DNA from: Alphaproteobacteria bacterium
Lineage (GTDB): Bacteria; Pseudomonadota; Alphaproteobacteria; Bin95
Length of the DNA: 46,267 nt
Assembly: GCA_022824105.1 (NCBI GenBank)
Contig: JAJEAZ010000113.1
Span: 1 to 46,267, forward strand
Direction of reading: 5' to 3'
This document shows, one piece after another, positions 15,511 through 28,840 of this stretch (the stretch's first letter is position 1; the number at the start of each line of letters is the position of its first letter). The position numbers and the translations under genes were made by a program. The notes below the pieces were generated by a model that worked only from the letters and a program-made list of their open reading frames with translations, was not told the DNA's origin and ran no database searches.

Positions 15511-16784
15511 CGTTCCGCCCCGCGCCGTCCGGCGCCCGCTTCGCTCCCCGATTCCGCCACCCTCCGCCGCCTGCGCACGGGCGCCGGCGACGGCTCGGGA
15601 ACCACCTCGACAGGCAGGAAGGAGGGCGCGCCCTCGCCATCCCCTGCCGGCCGGTAGCGCGAATCGCGACGCCACTTGAAGATCAGGTTGGCGTTGACGT
15701 CGTAGCGGCGTCCCACCTGGGACACCGAAACCCCCGGCACCCAGGTCTGCGCCACGATCCGGCGCTTCTCGTCCTCCGACCAGAACCGGCGTACACGACG
15801 CGCCACAACAAAGCCTCCTCCGATGGTGTCCACTACCGCCCAATGGGCCTGAAGGTTCGACATGGCCTTCGCACCCCGCGCGCCCGCGATGACATGGGGG
15901 TTGCCGTCCACCCGCGGGATGCGCTCCAGCAGTTCGACAGCGGCCGGCGACAGCTGCACCGTCCGGGGACCCGTCTTGGTGTCGGGGAGCCGCATCTCGC
16001 TCGCCTCCAGGTCGACATGGTCCCAGTGCAGGTAGACGATCTCGTTCTTGCGGCAACCGGTCAGAAGCAGCAGCCGCACCGCCATCGCGGCATACTTCCG
16101 GGCGCCGCCCTTCTCCTCGGCCTCGTCGAGCGCCCATCCGAGACGCTGGAACTCCCCGTCGGTCAGGAAGCGCTCGTGGCGGCGCGGCCGGTTCATCGCG
16201 ATCTGCCGGCAGGGGTTGCTGCCCTCCGGGATGGTCTCGCGCTCCTCGGCGGCACGGTAGATCCGGAACAGCACCTCGACCGCTTGGTTGGCCGCCGCCG
16301 GCGTCTCGCGCAGCGCATGATGGAACGCCGACACCGCCGCATGATCGATCGACAGCGCCGGCTTCCGCCCGAACGCCGGCAGGATGTGGTTGTCGATCGA
16401 GCTGCGGTAGGTCTTTGCCGACGTCGGCTTCAGGCGCACCTCGACCACCTCCCTGAGATAGGTCTCCACCAGATCGCCCACCGTCGGCCCCTTCGCCAGC
16501 GTCACCGCCTCCGGGAGGGGCGCCTCGCCGGCCTTGATCCGGGAGATGATCTGCGCCGCCCGGCGGCGCGCCTCCTCCGGCGTGATGACCCCGACGCGCC
16601 CGACCGTCACGCGCTTGGGGTGCGGGCCGCCCGCGCGGGTCTGCACCACATAGTTCTTGCGTCCGCTCGCATGGACGCGCACTCCGAAGCCCTGGAGCTC
16701 GCTGTCCCAGAACACCGTGTCGCTATCGGCCTTCAGCCGCCCGACCGTGCTGCGCGAGATCGTCGTCCGCCCGAGCTTCGCCAT
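15474..16784 (-). pseudogene. Tyrosine recombinase truncated and fused to IS66 orfA remnant
   Basis: Residues 1-315 are a P4-like integrase: an arm-binding DUF4102-type N-terminus (VFWDSELQGFGVRVHASGRK), a core-binding domain and the start of the catalytic domain including the first active-site Arg (LLLTGCRKNEI, Arg245). At about base 15838 the sequence switches to an IS66 accessory protein (RRFWSEDEKRRIVAQTWVPG then VSQVGRRYDVNANLIFKWRR and FLPVEVVPEPSP). The HxxR, His and Tyr catalytic residues of the recombinase are therefore missing and it cannot recombine DNA. It starts 16 bases after the stop of the intact integrase; the two were probably co-transcribed. The IS66 part breaks off near 15510. 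Confidence 0.85.
15511..15838 (-). mobile_element. IS66 orfA fragment inserted in the integrase
   Basis: The stretch encodes the TnpA/OrfA accessory protein of an IS66-type element, antisense to the plus strand, without orfB or transposase. The outer end at about 15838 reads GTGGACACCATCGGAGGAGG on the minus strand, a plausible terminal repeat. The remaining element must have been deleted, because an unrelated gene begins at the inner side (15510). Confidence 0.7.
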
Positions 16785-16800
16785 CGCCTGTATCCCTGTC

Positions 16801-17991
16801 CTACGCCGCCAGGTCTTCGCCGCCGGGGCCTGCGGACAGGAGATCGTCGCCGATGCTGTCCCCGACCCTGGCCACCGACGCCTTCTCGCTGTCCTCCGCG
16901 AGATGGGCGTAGCGGTAGGTCGTCATCACCGTCTTGTGCCCGAGCAGCCGCGCGATCGTCGGCAACCCTTCGCCGATCGCCAGCGCCTGCGAGGCGAAGC
17001 TGTGCCGGCAATCGTGAAGCCGCAGGTCATCCAGTTCCGCGCGCTCACGCAGACGGTACCAGTAGGAGTTGATGTCCTTGAGAGGCTCGCCGCGCCTCCC
17101 GCCCGCGATCACCCAGGGATTGCCCTCGATGCGCGGTATGCCCGCCAGCACCCGCTCCACCGGCGCCGTCAGGGGCACCCGGCGCGGACCGGTCTTGGAC
17201 TCCCGGATGCGCAGCTCGCCCGCCGCGCGGTCGACGTCGTCCCACCGCAGCCGCAGAATCTCGTTCCTGCGGCACCCGGTGAGCAGCAGCAGCCGGACGG
17301 CCGCGACCGCCCACGCCATCAGGCCCCCCTCAGGCTCCGCCTCGGAGAGCACCCGCCCGAGCCGCGCATATTCCTCATCGTTCAGGAACCGCTCGCACTC
17401 GGGCTGCCTGTAGCGCTTCACCGACCGGCAGGGGTTGGGCCGCGCCGGGGTCATGCCCCAGGCGATTGCCAGATTGAACATCCGCGACAACAGACCCACG
17501 GCGTGGTTGGCCCGGTTGGGCTTGTTCCGCAGCCTGTAGTGCAGCGCCGAGGCGTGCGAGCGGTTGACCTCGGACAGCCTGAGCCCGCCCAGCTCCGGCA
17601 GGATGTGCAGATCGAGCAACGACCGGTATTGCTCCACCGTTCCGGGCCGGCAGTTCACTTCGACATGCGCCGTCATGTAGCGTCCGGCCAGGTCCGCCAC
17701 CGTCGGCTCCGGCGGCTCCGGCGGCGGCGCCGGCTCCAGGCCGCGCCGGATCCGGTCGATCATCTCCGCCGCCTTGCGCCGCGCGTCCCTGGTGCTTATC
17801 TCGGCATCCCGGCCGATGACGCCGCGCTTGGGCAGGCCCCCCGGGACACGGGCCTGCGCGACATAGACCTTGCGCCCGGTGGAGTGCACCCGTATGCCGA
17901 AACCCGGCAGCTCGCTGTCCCAGAACACCCGGTTGCCGCGCTCGACGGTCAGGCCGTCTACGGTTCTCTTGCTCAGCTTGACCGTGCCCAA
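16801..17991 (-). CDS. Site-specific tyrosine recombinase (P4-type integrase), intact
   Basis: A 396-residue recombinase with an N-terminal DUF4102-like arm-binding domain (VFWDSELPGFGIRVHSTGRK, ~22-41), a SAM-like core-binding domain (~95-190) and a complete catalytic domain: Arg241 (LLTGCRRNEI), His326-x-x-Arg329 (HDCRHSFAS), His352 (LLGHKTVMTTYRYAHL) and the nucleophile Tyr361. The start is TTG 17991, with GGGAG nine bases upstream. It is paralogous to the truncated recombinase that follows. Such enzymes integrate genomic islands; the island probably lies to its left, with the attachment site close by at 18,000-18,600, but I could not identify att core repeats. Confidence 0.9.
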   Translation of the reverse strand: MGTVKLSKRTVDGLTVERGNRVFWDSELPGFGIRVHSTGRKVYVAQARVPGGLPKRGVIGRDAEISTRDARRKAAEMIDRIRRGLEPAPPPEPPEPTVADLAGRYMTAHVEVNCRPGTVEQYRSLLDLHILPELGGLRLSEVNRSHASALHYRLRNKPNRANHAVGLLSRMFNLAIAWGMTPARPNPCRSVKRYRQPECERFLNDEEYARLGRVLSEAEPEGGLMAWAVAAVRLLLLTGCRRNEILRLRWDDVDRAAGELRIRESKTGPRRVPLTAPVERVLAGIPRIEGNPWVIAGGRRGEPLKDINSYWYRLRERAELDDLRLHDCRHSFASQALAIGEGLPTIARLLGHKTVMTTYRYAHLAEDSEKASVARVGDSIGDDLLSAGPGGEDLAA

Positions 17992-18631
17992 GGCTGCAAT
18001 CTCCCGCTGCGGAATTCACGGCGGGCACGATAGCAAATGTGTCTTCAATCCGCAATCGACCCGGTATGCAATCAGCGGGTCGCTCCGCTCCCGCCTGACC
18101 TCTCACGGGGTGATTCGGCGAATCGCAATCAGAAGAAAAAACTTTTTAGCAACAATGCGTTATGGTCTATTGGAGCACGCCAGTCCCTGCTCCACTCCCG
18201 TATGTCCTGATTGTCCGGAAAGGCGAGTCTAACTTTGTCATGTTTTGTCATGCGCCGGATACGCCGGCGCCGCCCGTTCAGAAGGGCCGGGGCCGCATGT
18301 GTCATGAAATGTCCGGTTTGCCATGTTCCGTCAGAGCGCTCCGGGCTCCCGCTGAACACACCACCATGTCGCCCCGGCCCCCGAGCCGGGGCCCAGAGCC
18401 TGCCCTGAGCCTGTCGAAGGGGTCGGCCCGAACGATCTTCGCCTGTGGCCCTGGACCCCCGATCGTCGCTGCGCTCCGTCCGGGGTGACAAGGGAGGGGT
18501 GTTGGGTGTGTCATGATAGGTCAGGTTTTGGAATAAGCTAATGTACCAGAGCCAACATGATCAGGTGACTTCCATTAACTAACTGACAAATAGCCATAAT
18601 TTTCGATTTATATCCGCATAGGTAAGCGCCA
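17992..18631. other. Island edge: intergenic repeats and AT-rich stretch
   Basis: This 640-base stretch has no convincing gene. Around 18225-18335 short TGTCATG-type motifs recur. Around 18380-18490 lies a GC-rich sequence with the look of a dispersed intergenic repeat (it includes GCCCTGAGCCTGTCGAAGG). Bases 18520-18620 are strongly AT-rich. The position between an integrase and metabolic genes makes it the likely island border, but no tRNA or duplicated att core could be seen by eye. Confidence 0.45.
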
Positions 18632-19264
18632 TCAGGCGCGCGCCGCGCTGTTGTGCAGGCGCTCGAACCCGGCGATGACCTCAGCGGCGGTCGAAATATC
18701 GGCGTAGCGCCGCTCGACGTCGCGCAGGTTGGCGCGGTGCGGCTCCTCCTCGTGGTCGCCGACGCAATCCTCGGGCACGATGGTGCGGAAGCCGAGGCTG
18801 AATGCGTCGATTACCGAGGCGCGTACGCAGCCCGAGGTGATGCAGCCGGTAACGATCGCCGTGTCGACGCGTTGTTTGACGAGGAACTGCGCGACCGGCG
18901 TGTTGAAGAAGATCGACGGCGCGGTCTTGGTTATGACGAGGTCAGGCTTTGCAGCGGCGATGCGCGGGTCGAGTTCGACCGAGGGGTGGCCCTCGAACAG
19001 TTCCTCGCGCAGCGGCGCGATCTTCCAGTAGGGCATGGCCTCGACCGACTGGTAGCCCATCGCGCAGGCGGCGACCGGGAAGCCGGCGCGGCGTGCGGCT
19101 TCGATGACCTCAACCGTCCTGTCGACGGCGCGGTCGATCATATCGGCGCCGCCCATGCGGAACGCCGGGTCGGTGAAGCCGCGCTGGAAATCGACGACGA
19201 CGACGCCCGGTTTTTCGCCCCAGCCGATCTCGCCGTCGCCGTAGCCGCGTTCGCTATAGTCCAT
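18632..19264 (-). CDS. Isochorismatase-family cysteine hydrolase
   Basis: A 210-residue protein with the catalytic triad of the family: Asp in GVVVVDFQRGFTDP, Lys in LVITKTAPS and Cys in VTGCITSGCVRAS. N-carbamoylsarcosine amidohydrolases and related amidases share this pattern, including the N-terminal RGYGDGEIGWGEKPG. I chose ATG 19264 to match family starts; ATG 19300 would add twelve residues. It is divergent from the hydantoinase A gene. An amidase that opens ureido or carbamoyl groups beside ATP-dependent hydantoin/oxoproline hydrolase subunits points to breakdown of a cyclic amide such as N-methylhydantoin or creatinine; the exact substrate is inferred. Confidence 0.82.
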   Translation of the reverse strand: MDYSERGYGDGEIGWGEKPGVVVVDFQRGFTDPAFRMGGADMIDRAVDRTVEVIEAARRAGFPVAACAMGYQSVEAMPYWKIAPLREELFEGHPSVELDPRIAAAKPDLVITKTAPSIFFNTPVAQFLVKQRVDTAIVTGCITSGCVRASVIDAFSLGFRTIVPEDCVGDHEEEPHRANLRDVERRYADISTAAEVIAGFERLHNSAARA

Positions 19265-19402
19265 GATCTCGCGTTTCCCTTGCATCGGAACGGCCGGCAT
19301 TTAAGCATGGTATCCGGAAAACGTCTGCGGTGTTCGAGGCGCCGCGTTCAAGAAAAGGCGCAGAGCCCGCAACAGCGGTCGAGCAGGGGAGTTTTGGGTT
19401 CG

Positions 19403-21478
19403 ATGGGATACCGGATTTCAGTCGATACGGGAGGCACCTTCACCGACATGGTCCTGCTCGACGAGGACAACCGTTTCCATGTCGGCAAGGCGCTGACCAC
19501 GTCGGACCGCATTTCAGAGGGCATGTTTGCGGCGCTCGATGTCATCGCCGAGGCGCTCGGCAAGACCGCCAAGACGCTGCTGGCGGAAACCGACATCCTG
19601 ATTTACGGGACGACGCGGGCGACCAACGCCATCGTTACCAAGAAAACGGCGCGCACGGCCTTCCTGACGACGTCCGGCTTCCGCGACGTGCTGGTCTTCA
19701 AGGAAGGCGGCAAGCACGGGCCGCACGATTACAGTTACGACTATCCGCAGCCCTATATCCCGCGCCGCTACACGTTCGAAATCGACGAGCGTACCGGCTC
19801 AGGCGGCGACATTGTGCGCCCGCTCGACGAGGCGCAGGCCCGCACCGTGGTCGAGACGCTGAAGGCGCGCGGTTTCGAGGCGGTGGCGGTATCGCTGCTC
19901 TGGTCGATCGCCAACAACGAGCACGAGGCGAAAATTGGTGAGCTGATCGAAGAGATCATGCCCGGCGTGCCCTACACGCTGTCGCACCGTCTGGCGCCGA
20001 TCCTGCGCGAGTACCGCCGCGCCTCCGCTACCGCCATCGACGCCTCGCTGAAGCCGCTGATGCAGGCGCATCTGCGCCGCATGCAGAGCGACCTGCGCGA
20101 CGCCGGGTTTGCCGGCGACCTGCTGGTCTCGACGTCGGTCGGCGGCTTCCAGGAGATCGAGACGCTGGTCGAACGGCCGATCAACACGTTGAAATCGGGG
20201 CCGGCGATGGCGCCAGTGGCGGCGCGCGCCTACGCCGCGGTCGAGCATATGGGCGGAGATGTCATCGTCTGCGATGCCGGCGGTACGACCTTCGATGTCG
20301 GACTCGTGCGCGACGGCCAACTCGTCTATTCGCGAGACAGCTGGCTCGGGCCGCTCTGGACCGGCGATATTATCGGCGCCTCGACCGTCGATGTCCGGTC
20401 GATCGGCGCCGGCGGCGGCTCCATCGCCTGGGTCGATCCCGGCGGCCTGTTGCGCGTCGGGCCGCAATCGGCCGGCTCGGTACCGGGTCCGGCCTGCTAT
20501 GGCGGCGGCGGCCGCGAGCCGACCGTCACCGATGCTGCGCTGGTGCTCGGCTATATCGATCCCGACTATTTCAACGGCGGCCGGTTGACGCTGGATCGCG
20601 CGGCGGCCGAAGCGGTGATCGGCACGCTGGCAGCGACGCTGGGCAAGGATGTCGACGAGACGGCGCACGCAATTCTGGTTATTGCCAACGAGCTGATGAT
20701 CAAAGCAATTGGCGAGATCACCGTCAACGACGGGGTGAACCCGCGCGAGAGCGTCGTGGTCGCGGGCGGCGGAGCGGCCGGCTTCAACATCATGCCGATC
20801 GCGCGCGAACTGGGGTGCGAAACGGTGATCCTGCCGCGCACCGCCTCGGCGCTGTCGGCCTGCGGCATGCAATATTCGTCGATCGTCTTCGAGGCGACGC
20901 GCAGCCGGTTCACCGATTCCGCCGGCTTCGATCGCACCGGCGTCAACGCCGCGCTCGACGAGATCGATGCCGAACTGCTGGCGTTCCGCGACAGCCTCGG
21001 CATCGCCGCGGCGTCGGAAGTGACCATCGAGTATTTCGTCGAGGCGCGCTATCGCGCGCAGGTGTGGGAACTCGACACCGCCCTGTCGAAGCCGCACCTG
21101 GACGACGACGCGGATGTCGCCGAGCTGATCGAGGCGTTCCACCAGACGCACGACCGCGTATACGCGGTTCGCGACGACGAAAGCCCGGTCGAGTGCGTCA
21201 ACTGGAAAGGCCGTATCTCGATCCGCCCGTTCGAACCGCCGCCGTCGCCCGACCCGTCCGATGCGACGCACGCCCCCGACGCCGCGACAACGCGCGACTG
21301 CTATTTCGGCGACGGTGTGCGCGTGCCGACGCCGATCTATCGCGGCGCCGACCTCACTGCCGGTGCGGCGGTGTCGGGGCCCGCGATCATCGAGGAGCCG
21401 ACGACCACCATCGTCGTCTATCCCGGCATGTCGGCGCGGCTGAGCGTCGCCGGCGACTACATTCTCAACAGCCTGTGA
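19403..21478 (+). CDS. Hydantoinase/oxoprolinase subunit A
   Basis: A 691-residue protein of the HyuA / N-methylhydantoinase A family. The N-terminal hydantoinase A domain begins with ISVDTGGTFTDMVLLDE; the ATPase core shows IVCDAGGTTFDVGLV and the Gly-rich SIGAGGGSIAWVD and VVAGGGAAGFN. These are actin-like ATPase phosphate loops that drive hydrolysis of an imide or lactam ring. ATG 19403 has AGGGGAG about 11 bases upstream. Subunit B follows after 17 bases, so the two form one enzyme. Acetone carboxylase and 5-oxoprolinase are relatives; the substrate cannot be told from sequence. Confidence 0.93.
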   Translation: MGYRISVDTGGTFTDMVLLDEDNRFHVGKALTTSDRISEGMFAALDVIAEALGKTAKTLLAETDILIYGTTRATNAIVTKKTARTAFLTTSGFRDVLVFKEGGKHGPHDYSYDYPQPYIPRRYTFEIDERTGSGGDIVRPLDEAQARTVVETLKARGFEAVAVSLLWSIANNEHEAKIGELIEEIMPGVPYTLSHRLAPILREYRRASATAIDASLKPLMQAHLRRMQSDLRDAGFAGDLLVSTSVGGFQEIETLVERPINTLKSGPAMAPVAARAYAAVEHMGGDVIVCDAGGTTFDVGLVRDGQLVYSRDSWLGPLWTGDIIGASTVDVRSIGAGGGSIAWVDPGGLLRVGPQSAGSVPGPACYGGGGREPTVTDAALVLGYIDPDYFNGGRLTLDRAAAEAVIGTLAATLGKDVDETAHAILVIANELMIKAIGEITVNDGVNPRESVVVAGGGAAGFNIMPIARELGCETVILPRTASALSACGMQYSSIVFEATRSRFTDSAGFDRTGVNAALDEIDAELLAFRDSLGIAAASEVTIEYFVEARYRAQVWELDTALSKPHLDDDADVAELIEAFHQTHDRVYAVRDDESPVECVNWKGRISIRPFEPPPSPDPSDATHAPDAATTRDCYFGDGVRVPTPIYRGADLTAGAAVSGPAIIEEPTTTIVVYPGMSARLSVAGDYILNSL

Positions 21479-21495
21479 TGCGGGAGGCTCATTCC

Positions 21496-23295
21496 ATGTC
21501 CGAATCCCAGACCACGCTGGACCCCGTTCTCATCTCGGTGATGGCCAATCGTCTCGACGGCATCGTGCGCGAGATGACCAATACTCTGCTGCGCTCGGCG
21601 CGCTCGGCCGTCATTTCCTCGGCGCGCGACTTTTCGTGCTGCCTTGTCACCGGCGAGGACGAGTTGCTGGCGCCGGCCGAGGGGCTGCCGGTGCATATTT
21701 TCGGCTGTCACATCCAGACCGCCAATATGCGCAAGTACCATGAAGGCGATATCCGTCGCGGCGATGCCTATCTCGACAACGATCCCTATGGCGGCAACAC
21801 GCACCCGGCGGACCACACCTTCATGGTGCCGGTATTCTGGGAGGGCGAGCATCTGTTCACCGCCGTCTCCAAGTGCCACATGGCGGATATCGGCAACTCG
21901 ATCCCGTCCTCCTACTTCGTGCGCGCGCGCGACGTATACGAGGAGGGGGCGCTGGTCTTCCCCGGCGTGCGTATCCAGCGCGACTTCAAGAATGTCGAGG
22001 ACATTATGCGCATGTGCCGGGCCCGCATCCGCGTGCCCGACCAGTGGTATGGCGACTACCTGGCCGGCCTCGGGTCGGCACGCATCGCCGAACGCCGGCT
22101 CGAAGCGTTCTGCGAGAAGTACGGCAAGGATACGGTTAAGGCGTTTATGCGCGAATGGCTCGACTATTCCGAACGCCGCATGATCGATTCGATCCGTCGC
22201 CTGCCGAAGGCGAGCCTGACCAACAAGGGCAAGTCCGATCCGCTCGAGGGTATGCTGCCAGACGGGCTCGAACTCACCGTCAAGATCGACATCGACCCCG
22301 ATGCCGGCGAGATTCATGTCGACCTGCGCGACAACCCGCCCTCGATCGATGCCGGCCTCAATACCTCGCTCGGCTCGGCGACATCGGCTGTGGTCGGCGC
22401 GATCTTCAATGCGCTCGACAAGGATCTGCCGCGCAATGAGGGCGCGTTCCGCCGGCTGCATTTCAAGTATGCCGAGGACAGCGTAGTTGCCGCGCCGACC
22501 TTTCCGCATTCCTGTTCGGTGTCGACGACCAACGTCGCCGAACGTCTGGTCAACATAACCCAGTCGGCGTTCGCGCAACTCGGCGACGGGCATGGCCTGT
22601 CGGAAGGCGGCGCCGGGCTCGGCGCCGGCATGGCCGTCATCTCCGGCCGCGATTTGGGTCGCGGCGGCCAGCCCTATGTGAACCGCCTGATGCTGTCGAC
22701 CAATGGCGGTCCCGCGAGCGCCGAGGCCGACGGCTGGGTCAACTACGCCCTTCCGGTGATCGCCGGGCTGATGTACCGGGATTCGGTGGAGGTCGACGAG
22801 CTGAAGCACCCGATCCGCGTCGAGTCGCTCAGCCTGGTAACCGACAGCGCCGGCGCCGGCCGGCGGCGCGGCGCGCCGGCGCAGCAGATCGAGTACGGCC
22901 CGACCGGCGCGCCGATGACGGCGGTGATCTCGTGCGACGGCCAGCACCACCAGCCGCGCGGCGTCATCGGCGGCCTTCCTGGCACGGCGGGAGAGACCTG
23001 GCTGATCCAGGACGACGCCCAGCCCGAGCGCCTGCCCAACGTCGCGCATGTCACCATCGATGTCGGCCAGCGCATTCGAGGACGCGACAGCGCCGGCGGC
23101 GGCTATGGCGATCCGCTCGACCGCGAGCCCGAGCGCGTGCTGGTCGACGTCCTCGAGGGCTGGGAGACGCGGCAGAAGGCCAAAGACGTCTACGGCGTCG
23201 TCTTCACCGGCGAGATCGACGACGAGACGCTGACCATCGATGCCGCCGCGACGGCAACGCGCCGCGACGAACTGCGCGCCGCGCACGCCGCATGA
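21496..23295 (+). CDS. Hydantoinase/oxoprolinase subunit B
   Basis: A 599-residue HyuB-family protein: LDPVLISVMANRLDGIVREM at the start, SAVISSARDFSCCL, the conserved NDPYGGNTHPADH region and a C-terminal GRDSAGGGYGDPLDREPE. ATG 21496 is favoured over ATG 21478 because GGGAGG (21482-21487) lies eight bases upstream. It is encoded directly after subunit A and is presumably its obligatory partner in ATP-dependent ring opening. Downstream 277 bases contain no gene. Confidence 0.93.
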   Translation: MSESQTTLDPVLISVMANRLDGIVREMTNTLLRSARSAVISSARDFSCCLVTGEDELLAPAEGLPVHIFGCHIQTANMRKYHEGDIRRGDAYLDNDPYGGNTHPADHTFMVPVFWEGEHLFTAVSKCHMADIGNSIPSSYFVRARDVYEEGALVFPGVRIQRDFKNVEDIMRMCRARIRVPDQWYGDYLAGLGSARIAERRLEAFCEKYGKDTVKAFMREWLDYSERRMIDSIRRLPKASLTNKGKSDPLEGMLPDGLELTVKIDIDPDAGEIHVDLRDNPPSIDAGLNTSLGSATSAVVGAIFNALDKDLPRNEGAFRRLHFKYAEDSVVAAPTFPHSCSVSTTNVAERLVNITQSAFAQLGDGHGLSEGGAGLGAGMAVISGRDLGRGGQPYVNRLMLSTNGGPASAEADGWVNYALPVIAGLMYRDSVEVDELKHPIRVESLSLVTDSAGAGRRRGAPAQQIEYGPTGAPMTAVISCDGQHHQPRGVIGGLPGTAGETWLIQDDAQPERLPNVAHVTIDVGQRIRGRDSAGGGYGDPLDREPERVLVDVLEGWETRQKAKDVYGVVFTGEIDDETLTIDAAATATRRDELRAAHAA

Positions 23296-23572
23296 CGCAA
23301 TCGGTCGGCGATCCCGGCAGCGTTCGCGCGTTCGCCAGGCAAGTGCGCGATGGCGCGCTGACGGCGCGGGCAGTGGACCTGGCACATTCCGCTCTCGGCG
23401 GGATACCCCTGCACTGAACTGCTGCCCGCGACGCCCCGATATTGTCTCCGCGCTTCGAAATGGTCTCTCGCCGCCCTGAGCGCCTGCCCGGGTCCCGGCA
23501 TTGAAAAATCATGTTTTGTCATGGCGCCCGTTTCCTCGCCCTTTCCCGTCCTTCCGGCCGGCGCAGGGCGCC

Positions 23573-24325
23573 CTAGTAAATGTCGAACGGGAAATACCGG
23601 GCGTTGATTTTTTGGTAGGTGCCGTCGGCGCGGATCGCCCGGATCGCGCGGTTCAGGCGGCGGCGCAGCGCTTCGTCCGCCTGGCGCACGGCGATGCCGA
23701 TGCCCTGGTCCAGGCGGTATCCGTCCCCCGCGAACGCGAAGCCCGCGCCCGCCGGACTGCGGAGCCATTGCCAATGGCCGAGACCGTCGCCGAACACCGC
23801 GTCCAAGCGGCCCTCGACGAGCGCGCGCATCAGCGCGTCCTGTTCGCCGAACAGCTTTATCGTGGCGACCCGCGACAGGTTGGCTTCCAGCCAGTCCGAG
23901 GCGATCGTCGCGCGCGCCGCGCCGATGGTCCGCCCGGCCGGTGCGGCGGGGTCGAACCCGCCGCCCTTGCGCGCGACGAAGCGAACCACGTCGCTGTAGT
24001 AGCGGTCCGTAAACGCGACCAGCCGGCGGCGCTTCTCGGTGATCGACATGCTGGAGACGATGGCGTCGAACTTCCCGGCCCGCAGGGCGGGAATCAGCTT
24101 TTCCCAGTCCTCGCGGACGAACGCGCACGCGGTTTCCAGCCGCCGGCACAGCGCCCGGGCGATATCGATGTCGAAACCCTTGAGCCGGCCCGTATCGTCG
24201 ACTTCGCTGAAGGGCGGATAGCCGGGATCGACGCCGATGCGGAGTTTCCCGCTCGCCGCATCGGCGCCCGGCGCCGGGGCGAGGGACAGAAGGAAAACGA
24301 TCAGCGCAGCGGTCAGTGTCTTCAT
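23573..24325 (-). CDS. Amino-acid-type ABC transporter substrate-binding protein
   Basis: A 250-residue secreted protein. The signal peptide is MKTLTAALIVFLLSLAP with cleavage near ADA-AS (residues 21-25). The mature part is a family 3 periplasmic binding protein: LRIGVDPGYPPFSEVD, GFDIDIARALCRRL, FDAIVSSMSITEKRR and ADGTYQKINARYFPFD. It binds a small polar solute such as an amino acid in the periplasm. ATG 24325 has AGGAG nine bases upstream. No permease or ATPase genes are adjacent, so it is an orphan component or works with a distant transporter. It may serve the neighbouring hydantoin-degradation genes, but that is a guess. Confidence 0.88.
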   Translation of the reverse strand: MKTLTAALIVFLLSLAPAPGADAASGKLRIGVDPGYPPFSEVDDTGRLKGFDIDIARALCRRLETACAFVREDWEKLIPALRAGKFDAIVSSMSITEKRRRLVAFTDRYYSDVVRFVARKGGGFDPAAPAGRTIGAARATIASDWLEANLSRVATIKLFGEQDALMRALVEGRLDAVFGDGLGHWQWLRSPAGAGFAFAGDGYRLDQGIGIAVRQADEALRRRLNRAIRAIRADGTYQKINARYFPFDIY

Positions 24326-24691
24326 GCGTGTTCCGCTCCTGTGTTCCCGTTGCGGCCTACCGACGGCCTGACGCCGTGGCGGGCGACCGGACTCCATCGT
24401 CCGCCCATGGTCCGTGAGAATGTAATCGCCGCTTCCGGACATTCCATCGGGGATCGTCGGCGATTTCTCCCGTCATCCCGACCGAGTGCAAGCGAGGGAT
24501 CTCGGCTCGGCATACGGAACAAGCGCCATCCGGCGGCGACGAGATTCCTTGTATCTCACCGAACAGCCCCCGGTGCTACGGTGCCGGTGGGGGAAGCGGG
24601 CGGCTCCGGTCGGAATGACGATGTTGGGGGCCGGGCACGACGGGCGGCTGCCAAGCGCGGCCCATTCCGGGATTGCTTTCCTCAATGCAGA
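24326..24691. other. Intergenic region, no gene
   Basis: The 440 bases between the binding-protein gene and nrdJ hold no convincing ORF. Around 24470-24620 is a sequence with the character of an intergenic repeat (CCCGTCATCCCGACCGAGTG and following). The nrdJ terminator occupies the right end. Confidence 0.5.
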
Positions 24692-24726
24692 CAGAAAATC
24701 GGGGCGGCCCTTTCGGGCGCGCCCCG
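24692..24726 (-). terminator. Rho-independent terminator of nrdJ
   Basis: On the minus strand, CGGGGCGCGCCC and GGGCCGCCCCG pair around a GAAA loop, followed by ATTTTCT. It lies about 40 bases after the nrdJ stop, in the expected orientation. Confidence 0.7.
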
Positions 24727-24766
24727 CAAGTTCAGGGAGGAGTAACGGTCAGGCAAACATGCCCGG

Positions 24767-28567
<3,801 letters not shown>

Positions 28568-28651
28568 CGGCGTGTCTCCCCTATCCGTCGGGCGCCCGGC
28601 CGGCGCCGACTCCCCTATCCCGTATCTTGTGGATCACCGTCCACTTGACCC

Positions 28652-28681
28652 AAGATATTGCGAAGGGTGCCGGTCTGTCAA
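28652..28681 (-). promoter_or_regulatory. Promoter of nrdJ
   Basis: On the minus strand, -35 TTGACA (28676-28681) and -10 TATCTT (28652-28657) are 18 bases apart, in the only AT-rich stretch ahead of nrdJ. The leader to the start codon is about 80 bases. A clear pair of NrdR boxes was not seen. Confidence 0.55.
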
Positions 28682-28840
28682 CTAAATGTTGTATTTGGAA
28701 TTTATACTGCCACAGAATCTGGAAGGAATTTCAAGATATAGCGCATGCCGCTCGGAGACGCCATAACCGGATAAAATCGCCGGAACCGGCCGGGAACCGG
28801 CGCCTGGCGGCGCCGCAACGGATCGTTCCAGCGCCGCCGC

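Noticed and set aside
17992-18631. tRNA gene as integration target beside the integrase
   Set aside because: No cloverleaf or T-arm sequence (GGTTCGAATCC-like) could be found on either strand.
28568-28840. Cobalamin riboswitch ahead of nrdJ
   Set aside because: The leader is only about 80 bases and no B12-box-like sequence was seen.
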